From Litorimonas sp039975855 (lineage in GTDB: Bacteria > Pseudomonadota > Alphaproteobacteria > Caulobacterales > Maricaulaceae), in NCBI GenBank assembly GCA_039975855.1, contig JBDWGH010000003.1, forward strand, positions 372,001-436,000: 64,000 nt of DNA, given 5' to 3'. Shown here piece after piece: positions 6,416 to 16,152 of this stretch. The notes beneath the pieces were generated by a model. It saw only the letters and a program-made list of their open reading frames with translations, made no database searches and was not told the DNA's origin. Position numbers and translations under genes: made by a program. Positions within the stretch are counted from its first letter, which is position 1, and every line of letters begins with the position of its first letter.

Positions 6416-8521
6416 ATGACCGACCTACGCAAATTAAATATCGACGGCACTGAATATGAGGTGCCTGCCGAATACACGCTGATGCAGGCGTGTGAGGAAT
6501 TTGGCGGCGCGGAAATCCCGCGTTTCTGTTACCACGAGCGTTTGTCCGTGGCGGGTAACTGCCGCATGTGTCTCGTCGAATGGGTTGGCGCGCCAAAGCC
6601 GCAAGCCTCTTGTGCGTTGCAAGTCAAAGACATGCGTCCAAACCGTGACGGAACACCAGCGAACATCCGAACAAACTCTGAAACAGTCAAAAAAGCCCGT
6701 GAAGGTGTGATGGAATTCCTTCTCATCAACCATCCACTTGATTGCCCAATTTGTGACCAAGGCGGCGAGTGTGATCTGCAAGACCAGGCCATGGGCTATG
6801 GTCGCGACACATCGCGTTTTGAAGAAAATAAACGCGCCGTTGATGACAAGAATATGGGGCCGTTGGTCAACACGATCATGACCCGCTGTATTCAATGTAC
6901 GCGGTGCGTCCGTTTCATCACCGAAGTCGCAGGCGTTCAGGAAATCGGTCTCGTCAATCGCGGCGAAAATGCTGAAATTACGACGTATTTGGAAGAAAGC
7001 CTTACATCGGAAATGTCCGGGAATGTGATCGACCTGTGTCCGGTCGGCGCGCTGACATCTAAGCCGTACGCTTTTAATGCGCGGCCTTGGGAGCTGGATA
7101 AAGTTGACGGCATTGACGTCATGGATGCTGTTGGCTCCAATATCCGAGTGGATAGCCGCCGTGATGCGGTGCTGAGAATTCTTCCGATCACCAATGATGA
7201 TGTGAATGAGGAATGGATTTCTGATAAAACCCGTTTCGTTTGGGACGGATTAGCCCGCCAACGTCTGGACCGTCCGTTTATTCGTGAAAATGGCAAACTA
7301 CGTCCTGCAGATTGGGACGAGGCGCTTGGCCTTGTTGCTGAAAAGCTCAAAGGCGACCCAGCGCAAATCGCAGCTATTGCGGGCGACCTTTGCGATGCGG
7401 AGTCCATGAAAGCGTTGAAGGACCTGATGGAATCTTTGGGTGTTAAACATCTCGATTGTCGACAAGATGGCTCACTCATCGGTGGTGGTGATCGCGCAGA
7501 GTATTTATTCAATACAACGATTTCTGGTCTGGAAGAGGCGGATGCCATTCTTCTCGTCGGGACAAACCCGCGTCACGAAGCGCCGCTCATCAACACACGC
7601 ATTCGCAAGACTTGGATTGAGGGCAATCTAGAGATTGGTTTGATTGGTGAAGCGTCTGATCTGACTTATTCCTATGATCACGTCGGAACGTCGGCTGCTG
7701 ATGTCGCGAAGTTTGCGAAATCCCGGACTGGATTTGCGAAGATTTTTAAAGCTGCAAAGAACCCTGTTATCATTGTGGGCGCTGCAGCGCTGCGCGGTGA
7801 GGCTGGACTAGCTCTATTGGAAGCGCTCGGACAGCTTGCGAAGACGGCTAAGGTCGTTCGAGAAGATCATAATGGTTTCAATATCTTACATGGTGCGGCG
7901 TCTCGTGTCGGTGGTTTGGATATGGGCTTCCTGCCGGGCGAAGGCGGCTTGGCCACAGATGCAATTCTGGATGCAGCCCAACAAGGCGCTATTGAGACTG
8001 TGTTCCTGATGGGGGCGGATGAGCTGGACACATCAAAGTTAAAAGATGCGTTCGTGATCTACCAAGGTCACCACGGCGATAACGGCGCGCATGTCGCAGA
8101 CGTTATTCTACCTGGTGCGGCTTATACGGAGAAATCCGGTCTTTATGTGAATATGGAAGGCCGCGTTCAAATGGCGGACCGTGCGACATCTCCGAAAGGT
8201 GACGCGAAAGAAGATTGGGCCATCTTGCGGGCATTGTCTGCGAAACTGGACCGTGTTCTGCCTTACGACAGTCTGGATGCCCTGCGCGAGAAGCTCATGG
8301 CGGATCATCCGACATTTATGTCGCTGGATTCGGCGCCAGAGCGTTCAGTATTCGATGCAGCAACTTTAGGTGCGAAGGGTGACTTGTCTTCGGAGCCGCT
8401 TAAAAACCCGATCGAAGATTTCTACATGACCAACCCGATTGCCCGCGCATCCAATGTGATGGCGGAATGTTCAGCGGTAATCGAAGAGAAAAACCAAAAC
8501 GTGAAAGAGGCTGCGGAATGA
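6416..8521 (+). CDS. nuoG: NADH-quinone oxidoreductase subunit G
   Basis: 75-kDa subunit carrying a chain of iron-sulfur clusters from NuoF toward NuoB. The 701-residue protein has an N-terminal ferredoxin-like [2Fe-2S] domain (CYHERLSVAGNCRMC near 40-53), the His-Cys [4Fe-4S] region (CPICDQGGEC near 105), and the N4-type region (CIQCTRC near 160 and LCPVGALTSKP near 205). A molybdopterin-oxidoreductase-like domain without obvious active-site ligands follows. Length fits the alphaproteobacterial/mitochondrial type. The stop TGA overlaps the nuoH start. Confidence 0.98.
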   Translation: MTDLRKLNIDGTEYEVPAEYTLMQACEEFGGAEIPRFCYHERLSVAGNCRMCLVEWVGAPKPQASCALQVKDMRPNRDGTPANIRTNSETVKKAREGVMEFLLINHPLDCPICDQGGECDLQDQAMGYGRDTSRFEENKRAVDDKNMGPLVNTIMTRCIQCTRCVRFITEVAGVQEIGLVNRGENAEITTYLEESLTSEMSGNVIDLCPVGALTSKPYAFNARPWELDKVDGIDVMDAVGSNIRVDSRRDAVLRILPITNDDVNEEWISDKTRFVWDGLARQRLDRPFIRENGKLRPADWDEALGLVAEKLKGDPAQIAAIAGDLCDAESMKALKDLMESLGVKHLDCRQDGSLIGGGDRAEYLFNTTISGLEEADAILLVGTNPRHEAPLINTRIRKTWIEGNLEIGLIGEASDLTYSYDHVGTSAADVAKFAKSRTGFAKIFKAAKNPVIIVGAAALRGEAGLALLEALGQLAKTAKVVREDHNGFNILHGAASRVGGLDMGFLPGEGGLATDAILDAAQQGAIETVFLMGADELDTSKLKDAFVIYQGHHGDNGAHVADVILPGAAYTEKSGLYVNMEGRVQMADRATSPKGDAKEDWAILRALSAKLDRVLPYDSLDALREKLMADHPTFMSLDSAPERSVFDAATLGAKGDLSSEPLKNPIEDFYMTNPIARASNVMAECSAVIEEKNQNVKEAAE

Positions 8522-9621
8522 TGCCTTCTATGCAAACCACGACTGAAGTCGCGCTTGCCGCGACGGATGAACGAAATTGGCTGCTTTGGACAGCGTTCAA
8601 GACAGGGCAGGTTCTGTTGTTTGTCTTGTCATTGGCGCTCTTAGTGGCTGCATTGGTTTTGGCTGACCGTAAAATCTGGGCCGCCGTGCAAATGCGCCGT
8701 GGGCCAAACGTGGTTGGCGCCTTTGGTTTGCTACAAACCATTGCCGATGCGTTGAAGTTTTTCTTCAAAGAAATCGTTATTCCTGCGGGTTCAGACAAAT
8801 TCCTCTTTATACTGGCCCCAGTTCTTGGCTTGGTCATGGCCTTTGCGGCCTGGGCCGTGGTGCCTGTCGCGCCGGGGTGGGTGATTTCCGACATCAATAT
8901 CGGCGTACTTTACGTCCTCGCGCTGAGTTCACTCGGCGTTTACGGCATTATCATCGGTGGTTGGGCATCTAACTCCAAATATCCGTTCATGGGCGCGCTG
9001 CGTTCTGCGGCGCAAATGGTCTCTTATGAAGTCTCTATTGGTTTCATCATTCTAACTGTGATTTTCCTTAGCGGTTCTATGAACCTGACGACGATTGTCG
9101 ACACACAAGGGCCGGGCATTTGGAATTGGAATATGTTCCGTTTGAACCCAGTCGGCGAATTTGGGTTCTGGAACCTCCTATTGTTCCCAATCATGTTCTA
9201 CATGGGCGTCTTGTTCTTTATCTCGGCCTTGGCCGAAACGAACCGCCCCCCGTTCGATCTTCCGGAAGCTGAATCCGAACTCGTGGCTGGTTATCAGGTC
9301 GAGTATTCCTCCACACCATTCCTGATGTTCTTCTTCGCTGAATATGTGAACATCATGTTGCTCTCTGCGATGATGACGATCTTGTTCCTTGGCGGTTGGC
9401 ATGCGCCGGTTGATATTGGCGTTCAATTTATCCCGCCATTCTTCTGGTTCTTTGCAAAGACTGCATTCCTGTTCTTCATGTTCGCCATGGTGAAAGCCAT
9501 CGTCCCGCGTTACCGCTATGATCAACTCATGCGTTTGGGTTGGAAAGTGTTCCTTCCAACAGCATTGGCGGCAGTTGTCCTCGTGTCGACCTTCGTCGTC
9601 TTCCTCGGAGGAAGCGCATAA
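8518..9621 (+). CDS. nuoH: NADH-quinone oxidoreductase subunit H
   Basis: Membrane subunit that joins the peripheral arm to the membrane arm and contributes to the quinone chamber. I chose the ATG at 8518 because it overlaps the nuoG stop (ATGA) and has GAGG seven bases upstream, giving 367 residues; ATGs at 8521 and 8530 are alternatives. Family motifs include RRGPNVVGAFGLLQTIADA near residue 60 and AETNRPPFDLPEAESELVAG near 240, the acidic quinone-site loop. About eight transmembrane helices are evident. Confidence 0.97.
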   Translation: MMPSMQTTTEVALAATDERNWLLWTAFKTGQVLLFVLSLALLVAALVLADRKIWAAVQMRRGPNVVGAFGLLQTIADALKFFFKEIVIPAGSDKFLFILAPVLGLVMAFAAWAVVPVAPGWVISDINIGVLYVLALSSLGVYGIIIGGWASNSKYPFMGALRSAAQMVSYEVSIGFIILTVIFLSGSMNLTTIVDTQGPGIWNWNMFRLNPVGEFGFWNLLLFPIMFYMGVLFFISALAETNRPPFDLPEAESELVAGYQVEYSSTPFLMFFFAEYVNIMLLSAMMTILFLGGWHAPVDIGVQFIPPFFWFFAKTAFLFFMFAMVKAIVPRYRYDQLMRLGWKVFLPTALAAVVLVSTFVVFLGGSA

Positions 9622-10109
9622 TGTCCCGTATTAAACAAGTCATTCGCGGCGCCTTCCTTCTGGAATTTGTCTCCGCGTTCATTTTGGCGATGAAATATTT
9701 CTTCCGTCCGAAGGTCACGATTAACTACCCATTTGAAAAGGGCCCGATCAGCCCGCGTTTTCGGGGTGAGCATGCGCTGCGCCGCTATCCATCCGGTGAA
9801 GAGCGCTGCATTGCTTGCAAACTCTGCGAGGCGATTTGCCCGGCTCAAGCCATTATGATCGAATCTGAACCACGCGAAGACGGCTCTCGCCGGACAACGC
9901 GCTATGATATCGATATGGTCAAATGTATTTATTGCGGATTGTGCCAAGAAGCCTGTCCAGTCGACGCGATTGTTGAAGGTCCGAACTATGAGTTTGCTAC
10001 AGAGACACGCGAAGAACTTTACTACGACAAAGAAAAACTACTCTCTAATGGTGATCGTTGGGAAACTGAGATCGCAAAAAATCTAGCCTTGGACGCGCCC
10101 TACCGTTAG
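9621..10109 (+). CDS. nuoI: NADH-quinone oxidoreductase subunit I
   Basis: Ferredoxin-like subunit with two [4Fe-4S] clusters (N6a, N6b). The ATG at 9621 overlaps the nuoH stop by one base and gives 162 residues, the usual length; upstream in-frame ATG codons lie inside nuoH. Ligands are Cys63, Cys66, Cys69 and Cys73 (CIACKLCEAICP) and Cys102, Cys105, Cys108 and Cys112 (CIYCGLCQEACP). An amphipathic N-terminal helix probably anchors it to NuoH. Confidence 0.98.
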   Translation: MSRIKQVIRGAFLLEFVSAFILAMKYFFRPKVTINYPFEKGPISPRFRGEHALRRYPSGEERCIACKLCEAICPAQAIMIESEPREDGSRRTTRYDIDMVKCIYCGLCQEACPVDAIVEGPNYEFATETREELYYDKEKLLSNGDRWETEIAKNLALDAPYR

Positions 10110-10142
10110 GGCCGCCTGAACCGCAAATAGGACACTCGAATC

Positions 10143-10742
10143 GTGCTCATTGCTATCGCATTTTATATCCTGGCGTTCACCGCCATCGCTGCCGCCTTCA
10201 TGGTGGTGGCGTCGCGCAACCCTGTGCATTCGGTGATGTTCCTCATCCTGACATTCTTTGCGGCTGCGGGCTTGTTCATTCTCATGGGCGCTGAGTTTCT
10301 CGCGCTACTCTTGGTCATGGTTTATGTTGGCGCGGTTGCCGTGCTGTTCCTATTTGTTGTGATGATGCTCGACGTTGATTTTGTTGAGTTGAAGCAGGGG
10401 TTTCTGAGTTATTTGCCGATCGGGGCAGTTGTTGCGCTTATCCTCCTGGCTGAGATGATTTTGGTCGGCGCTGCTTATTTCTCCGGTGAATCCAAAACTG
10501 TCGTCGCACGTGATCCTGAAACTTCGAACCTCGAAGCTTTCGGGGATGTTCTTTACACTCAATATGCAGGCGCGTTCGAAGCCGCTGGTCTCATACTTCT
10601 TGTAGCTTTGATTGGCGCAGTCGTCTTGACGATGCGAAAGCGTGCGGGCGTTCGGACTCAAAACGCCATGGACCAAATCGCGCGCACGCGTGAAGAAGGC
10701 GTTGAATTGGTCGATATCGAACCTGGTCAAGGTTTAGGGTAG
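10143..10742 (+). CDS. nuoJ: NADH-quinone oxidoreductase subunit J
   Basis: Membrane-arm subunit of complex I, 199 residues, with five hydrophobic helices and a polar C-terminal tail. It begins at a GTG (10143), 33 bp after nuoI. The signature of the conserved third helix, with its pi-bulge, is visible near residues 55-75 as EFLALLLVMVYVGAVAVLFL. NuoJ helps couple electron transfer to the proton-pumping modules. Confidence 0.96.
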   Translation: MLIAIAFYILAFTAIAAAFMVVASRNPVHSVMFLILTFFAAAGLFILMGAEFLALLLVMVYVGAVAVLFLFVVMMLDVDFVELKQGFLSYLPIGAVVALILLAEMILVGAAYFSGESKTVVARDPETSNLEAFGDVLYTQYAGAFEAAGLILLVALIGAVVLTMRKRAGVRTQNAMDQIARTREEGVELVDIEPGQGLG

Positions 10743-10751
10743 GGGACGGCT

Positions 10752-11078
10752 ATGCTTATCGGATTACACCATTACCTTATCGTTGCGGCGATCTTGTTCA
10801 CGATTGGCGTGTTCGGGATTTTCGTAAACCGGAAGAACGTCATCATTATTTTGATGTGTGTCGAACTTATCCTTTTGGCTGTGAATATCAATTTTGTGGC
10901 ATTCTCCACACATATGGAGCCTGTTGCTGGCGCTGATCCGATTGCGGGTCAGATTTTCGCACTCTTTATTCTGACCGTCGCAGCAGCTGAAGCTGCGGTC
11001 GGCCTAGCTATTCTCGTTGTTTACTTCCGCAATCGCGGAAACATCGCGGTCGAAAATATCGACCTGATGAAGGGTTAA
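10752..11078 (+). CDS. nuoK: NADH-quinone oxidoreductase subunit K
   Basis: Small antiporter-like (MrpC-type) subunit with three transmembrane helices and 108 residues, a few more than the E. coli protein. Conserved membrane glutamates are present in MCVELILLAVN (about residue 38) and in AAAEAAVGLAI (about residue 78). It lies 9 bp after nuoJ and 4 bp before nuoL. Confidence 0.97.
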   Translation: MLIGLHHYLIVAAILFTIGVFGIFVNRKNVIIILMCVELILLAVNINFVAFSTHMEPVAGADPIAGQIFALFILTVAAAEAAVGLAILVVYFRNRGNIAVENIDLMKG

Positions 11079-11082
11079 GGCC

Positions 11083-13155
11083 GTGATTTATTTAACAATC
11101 GTATTTGCGCCGCTGATAGGCGCGATTATTGCGGGTATGGCTGGAACACGTTTCGGTTCCCAGCTTTTGAACGCGACCTTGTCAAAGGTGATCACCACTG
11201 GGCTTTTGTTCCTCTCCGCTGTCCTGTCTTGGGTTGTCTTCATAAATATCGGTTTTGGCGACACACCTGACCAAACGGTGGACTTATTCCGCTGGATGGA
11301 TGTCGGCGATATGGACGCCAATTGGGCACTCAAAATTGATACCCTTACGGCGGTGATGCTTGTTGTGGTGAACTCGGTCTCTGCACTGGTTCATCTCTAC
11401 AGCTGGGGCTACATGGAAGATGACCCCTATCAGCCGCGTTTCTTTGCTTATTTATCGCTCTTCACCTTCGCGATGTTGATGTTGGTGACCTCCGATAACT
11501 TCATCCAGCTATTCTTTGGTTGGGAAGGCGTGGGCCTCGCAAGTTATTTGCTCATCGGATATTACTACAAGAAACCATCCGCTAATGCGGCCGCCATCAA
11601 AGCGTTTGTCACAAACCGGGTCGGCGATGTTGGATTAGCACTCGGAATCATGACGATTTTCTTGATGTTTGGATCTGTGAATTTCGATACCGTTTTCGCC
11701 GCAATTGCAAGCGGTGTTGATACGACGCTTCCGTTCCTAGGGTTTGAATTCAATGCGGTCGAATTGATTGCCTTCTTATTGTTCATCGGCGCGATGGGTA
11801 AATCTGCGCAGTTCGTTTTGCACGTTTGGTTGCCAGACGCGATGGAAGGGCCGACTCCCGTATCTGCCCTTATCCATGCCGCGACCATGGTAACCGCAGG
11901 GGTCTTCCTCGTTTGCCGCGCCTATCCAATTTATGAGCTTGCATCTAATACGTCAGGCTTCATCACCGCAGTTGGTGCGTTCACGGCTCTGTTCGCCGCG
12001 TCTGTTGCGCTTGTGCAAAACGACATTAAACGCGTCATTGCTTACTCAACTTGTTCTCAGCTTGGGTATATGTTCTTCGCAGCGGGCGTCGGCGCCTATA
12101 ATGCGGCGATGTTCCATCTCTTTACACATGCGTTCTTTAAAGCGCTTCTCTTCCTTTGTGCGGGGTCCGTTATTCACGCCCTGCATCATCAGCAAGACAT
12201 GCGCAAAATGGGCGGTATCTGGAAGAAAGTGCCTTGGACTTATGGTGCTATGATCATCGGTACCCTGGCGATCACAGGTATCGGTATCCCGGGAAGCTAT
12301 ACCTGGGGCTTTGCCGGCTTCTTCTCAAAAGACGCTATTATTGAAGCCGCATTTGATGCGCGCGGAGTGTCTAACGCGGCCATCTTTGCCTTCTGGATTG
12401 GTATCATCGCAGCCCTTATGACGAGCTTCTATAGCTGGCGCCTTATCATGATGACTTTCCACGGCGAGCATCGTGGCAAGCAGAAGTATTTCGACGAGGC
12501 CCATGAAAGCCCATGGAATATGCGTTTACCGCTCGTGCTTCTATCCATCGGTGCGGTCACGGCTGGCGCAATCTTCTATAAGTTCTTCATGAAGGATTAT
12601 GGCGGCTTTTGGCACGGTTCATTGCCGGGTTACGCAGGCGACGGTCACGCGGCCATCTCAAATACACTCTTTGCTGCTGCAGAGGGCGGATATGAGAGTT
12701 CCTATGAATCAAAGGGATTTATTGATTGGCTCCTGTTCCGACCCGTTCATGGATATCCCTACTGGGTGCTTCTATTGCCGCTCGTTGCGTCGGTAACTGG
12801 ATTTGTAATCGCATGGTTTATGTATGTGCGCGGCAGCGTTCAGGCTAAAATCGATACCATCGACGAAACAGGTGGATCCCCGATCTACAATTTCTTACTC
12901 AATAAGTGGTACATTGATGAGCTTTATGACGCGACGGTTGTCCGCGCGACTCGCAAGCTTGGCGACCTCTTCTGGAAAATCGGCGACGTCCGTATCATTG
13001 ATGGGTTCGGCCCGAACGGTGTGGCAAGTTTTGCTTCAGGTGCGGCGAAGCGCCTGTCAAAACTCCAAACCGGTTATTTATATCACTATGCTTTCGTTAT
13101 GCTGCTCGGCGTTGCCGTGTTGATACTCGTCGCATTCCGCGGAACGGCGGGGTAG
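11083..13155 (+). CDS. nuoL: NADH-quinone oxidoreductase subunit L
   Basis: Distal antiporter-like proton-pumping subunit with the long lateral helix. The 690-residue protein starts at GTG 11083, four bases after nuoK. Conserved elements are FFGWEGVGLASYLLIG near residue 150 with the channel glutamate, FVLHVWLPDAMEGPTPVSAL near 245 with a key lysine nearby (GKSAQF), and YSTCSQLGYMFFA near 325. The C-terminal lateral helix and anchor end the protein. Length is slightly above E. coli NuoL (613). Confidence 0.98.
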   Translation: MIYLTIVFAPLIGAIIAGMAGTRFGSQLLNATLSKVITTGLLFLSAVLSWVVFINIGFGDTPDQTVDLFRWMDVGDMDANWALKIDTLTAVMLVVVNSVSALVHLYSWGYMEDDPYQPRFFAYLSLFTFAMLMLVTSDNFIQLFFGWEGVGLASYLLIGYYYKKPSANAAAIKAFVTNRVGDVGLALGIMTIFLMFGSVNFDTVFAAIASGVDTTLPFLGFEFNAVELIAFLLFIGAMGKSAQFVLHVWLPDAMEGPTPVSALIHAATMVTAGVFLVCRAYPIYELASNTSGFITAVGAFTALFAASVALVQNDIKRVIAYSTCSQLGYMFFAAGVGAYNAAMFHLFTHAFFKALLFLCAGSVIHALHHQQDMRKMGGIWKKVPWTYGAMIIGTLAITGIGIPGSYTWGFAGFFSKDAIIEAAFDARGVSNAAIFAFWIGIIAALMTSFYSWRLIMMTFHGEHRGKQKYFDEAHESPWNMRLPLVLLSIGAVTAGAIFYKFFMKDYGGFWHGSLPGYAGDGHAAISNTLFAAAEGGYESSYESKGFIDWLLFRPVHGYPYWVLLLPLVASVTGFVIAWFMYVRGSVQAKIDTIDETGGSPIYNFLLNKWYIDELYDATVVRATRKLGDLFWKIGDVRIIDGFGPNGVASFASGAAKRLSKLQTGYLYHYAFVMLLGVAVLILVAFRGTAG

Positions 13156-13159
13156 GACC

Positions 13160-14695
13160 ATGTTAGAAGATCTCCCAATCCTAAGTTTTATTACCTTCAT
13201 CCCATTAGGAGGCGCACTTCTTCTTGGGCTGTTCGCTTGGTTAGGCAAAGCAGACGGGCGTGAACAATTAGAACGCAACGCCCCGCGTGCGGCTCTCGTG
13301 ATCTCCATCGCGGTTTTAATCCTGTCAATTATCATGACGTTGGATTTTGATAGCTCGAAAGCTGGGTTCCAATTTATGGAGGATACTCCGTGGCTTGGCG
13401 GCGGTATTGAGTACCGCGTTGGTGTTGACGGCATTTCCGTCTTGTTTGTGTTACTGACAGCCTTCCTGACGCCGTTCTGTATTTTGGCGTCCATGACGTC
13501 CATCAAAAAACGGATGTTGGAATATATGATCGCGTTCCTCGTGCTTGAGACGCTTATGATTGGCGTGTTTGTCTCGCTTGATCTGATCTTATTCTATCTT
13601 TTCTTTGAAGCGGTCTTGATCCCGATGTTCATTATCATTGGTGTTTGGGGCGGAAAGAACCGCGTCTACGCGTCCTATAAGTTCTTTCTCTATACGCTAC
13701 TTGGCTCGGTCTTGATGCTAGCTGCGATCTTGTGGATCTATTTCTACAGTGGAGAGCAGCTTGGAGAGCGTACAACAGATATGCGTGTCCTCATTGAGGA
13801 GCTGAAAATTCCAGGTGGTGTTCAGACATGGCTCTGGCTCGCTTTCTTCGCCAGCTTTGCGGTGAAAATGCCTATGTGGCCGGTCCATACATGGTTGCCA
13901 GATGCTCACGTGGAAGCGCCTACAGCCGGGTCGGTTATCCTTGCGGGTATTCTCTTGAAGCTTGGCGGTTATGGGTTCCTAAGGTTCTCAATCCCGCTCT
14001 TCCCGGAAGCGTCTCTCAATCTCGCACCGATCATCTTCTGGATGTCAGTTATCGCGATTATCTATACCTCCTTGGTGGCTTATCGTCAGAACGACATGAA
14101 GAAGCTGATCGCTTATTCCTCGGTCGCGCATATGGGTTTTGTAACCATGGGTATCTTTACGTTTAACACGCAAGGTATTCAGGGCGGCATTTTCCAAATG
14201 CTCAGCCATGGTGTAATCTCGGGCGCACTCTTCTTCTGTGTCGGCGTCATTTATGATCGTATGCACACCCGGGAAATTGCGTCCTATGGCGGCCTCGTGA
14301 GCAAGATGCCTGTTTATGCGGCGTTCTTCCTTTTGTTCACCATGGCCAATGTTGGCTTACCAGGCACGTCAGGTTTCGTCGGCGAGATTTTGACAATGGT
14401 TGGTGCATATCAGGTCAATCCTTGGATCGCCTTCGGCGCGGCCTTTGGGATGATCCTATCGGCGGTTTATGCGCTTCATCTTTATCGCGAAGTGATTTTC
14501 GGTGAAGTCGTAAATGAGAAGCTAGAAGGTATTTTGGACGTGACAAAAACCGAGGCGTTTATTCTCGGAACATTGGCGTTCTTTACAATCCTTCTCGGTG
14601 TTTATCCGTCGCTCATTACAGATGTGACGGCTGCCTCTGTTGAGAAATTGATTGCAGACTTTAACACGGCGCAAATCGCGGCGGGAGTTCAGTAA
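13160..14695 (+). CDS. nuoM: NADH-quinone oxidoreductase subunit M
   Basis: Antiporter-like proton-pumping subunit, 511 residues, with about 14 transmembrane helices. Motifs include the channel glutamate region FYLFFEAVLIPMF near residue 145, KMPMWPVHTWLPDAHVEAPT near 235, and AYSSVAHMGFV near 320. Its stop codon overlaps the nuoN ATG by one base (TAATG). Confidence 0.98.
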   Translation: MLEDLPILSFITFIPLGGALLLGLFAWLGKADGREQLERNAPRAALVISIAVLILSIIMTLDFDSSKAGFQFMEDTPWLGGGIEYRVGVDGISVLFVLLTAFLTPFCILASMTSIKKRMLEYMIAFLVLETLMIGVFVSLDLILFYLFFEAVLIPMFIIIGVWGGKNRVYASYKFFLYTLLGSVLMLAAILWIYFYSGEQLGERTTDMRVLIEELKIPGGVQTWLWLAFFASFAVKMPMWPVHTWLPDAHVEAPTAGSVILAGILLKLGGYGFLRFSIPLFPEASLNLAPIIFWMSVIAIIYTSLVAYRQNDMKKLIAYSSVAHMGFVTMGIFTFNTQGIQGGIFQMLSHGVISGALFFCVGVIYDRMHTREIASYGGLVSKMPVYAAFFLLFTMANVGLPGTSGFVGEILTMVGAYQVNPWIAFGAAFGMILSAVYALHLYREVIFGEVVNEKLEGILDVTKTEAFILGTLAFFTILLGVYPSLITDVTAASVEKLIADFNTAQIAAGVQ

Positions 14696-16137
14696 TGTTC
14701 CAGACTGTTTCAACATTCTTGCCCGAACTCTTTCTGGCCGTATCGGCTTCACTCCTTCTTGGATTTGGATTGTCCAAGAATGAAGACCGATCTGTCGTCG
14801 TACGATATATCTCTGCCGGAATTTTGGTGGTCTTTGGTTTGATGGGCTATTTGCTTGATCGCCCTGATGGAACCGCATTTGACGGATTACTCTATAACAA
14901 TGGCTTCAGCGATTTCTTGAAAGCCGTCATTGGATTTTCCGCTGCGGCGGCTTTGTTGCTCTCAAAACACTATTTCCAATCCGAAAAACTCGACCGCTAC
15001 GAGTTCTCTGTTTTGACGCTTTATGCCGTTCTCGGCATGTCAATTATGGTGTCGGCTAATAACCTGCTCTCCATGTATATCGGTATCGAGATGCAATCTC
15101 TCGCGCTTTACATCATGGCGGCGTTCAACCGCGATAGCTTGCGCGCGTCAGAGGCGGGTTTGAAATATTTCGTCCTAGGAGCCTTGTCATCGGGCTTGCT
15201 GCTATACGGCGCATCCTTGGTCTATGGCTTTACCGGTTCTCTAGATTTTGAAACGATCCGAGCGTCTATAGAGCTTACAGGTCCAACAACCGGCGTCATT
15301 GCGGGTATGGTCTTCTTGCTTTGTGGTTTGGCGTTCAAGATTTCCGCTGCGCCATTCCACATGTGGACACCGGATGTTTATGAAGGGTCGCCAACACCTG
15401 TTACGGGTTTCTTTGCAGCTGCTCCAAAGCTCGCAGCGATGGCCATCATTGCGAGGCTGATTGTTGTTCCATTCGGCGATATTGTCGGACAGTGGCAACA
15501 AGTCATTATCGTATTGGCTGTTCTGTCTATGGTCGTCGGTGCACTGGGCGCGATTGTTCAGACAAATATCAAACGCCTAATGGCCTACTCATCTATTGCG
15601 AATATGGGCTACGCACTCGTGCCTCTCGCGGCGGGAACAGTCGCTGGCGTGCAAGGTATGCTCATCTTTATGACTATCTACATCATTACCGTCATTGGTG
15701 TTTTCGCGACCATCCTTCAGATGCGTTTGCGGAACGGCATGGTTGAAAAAATCAGTGATCTCTCAGGTCTGTCCAAATCTAGCCCCGGAATGGCGATTTG
15801 CCTGACAATGTTCATGGTTTCACTGATTGGTATTCCACCATGGCTTGGTTTCTTCGGGAAGCTGTTTGCCTTCTATCCTGCAGTAGAATCCGGCTTGATC
15901 TGGCTTGTCGTTATTGCGCTTCTTGCCTCTGTTATCAGCTGTTTTTATTACCTGCGCATTATCAAAACCATGTGGTTTGATGAACCAACGCGCGAGTTTA
16001 TAAAAGCGCCACGAACGACCCGCGTGATTGCCTTGATCGCTGTTTTGCTAGTGCTGCCCGTTCTTATCTTACCCGGTATTTCCGGTGGAGGTATCGGATT
16101 GGCCGAAGCTGCCGCGCAGGCGCTTTTCGCCCAGTAA
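14695..16137 (+). CDS. nuoN: NADH-quinone oxidoreductase subunit N
   Basis: Third antiporter-like pumping subunit, 480 residues, last structural gene of complex I here. Diagnostic motifs are LLSMYIGIEMQSLALYIMAA near residue 125 with the conserved glutamate, SAAPFHMWTPDVYEGSPTP near 220, and LMAYSSIANMGYAL near 300. birA follows 15 bp later, as is usual in alphaproteobacteria. Confidence 0.98.
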   Translation: MFQTVSTFLPELFLAVSASLLLGFGLSKNEDRSVVVRYISAGILVVFGLMGYLLDRPDGTAFDGLLYNNGFSDFLKAVIGFSAAAALLLSKHYFQSEKLDRYEFSVLTLYAVLGMSIMVSANNLLSMYIGIEMQSLALYIMAAFNRDSLRASEAGLKYFVLGALSSGLLLYGASLVYGFTGSLDFETIRASIELTGPTTGVIAGMVFLLCGLAFKISAAPFHMWTPDVYEGSPTPVTGFFAAAPKLAAMAIIARLIVVPFGDIVGQWQQVIIVLAVLSMVVGALGAIVQTNIKRLMAYSSIANMGYALVPLAAGTVAGVQGMLIFMTIYIITVIGVFATILQMRLRNGMVEKISDLSGLSKSSPGMAICLTMFMVSLIGIPPWLGFFGKLFAFYPAVESGLIWLVVIALLASVISCFYYLRIIKTMWFDEPTREFIKAPRTTRVIALIAVLLVLPVLILPGISGGGIGLAEAAAQALFAQ

Positions 16138-16152
16138 GCTGAATAGAACGCC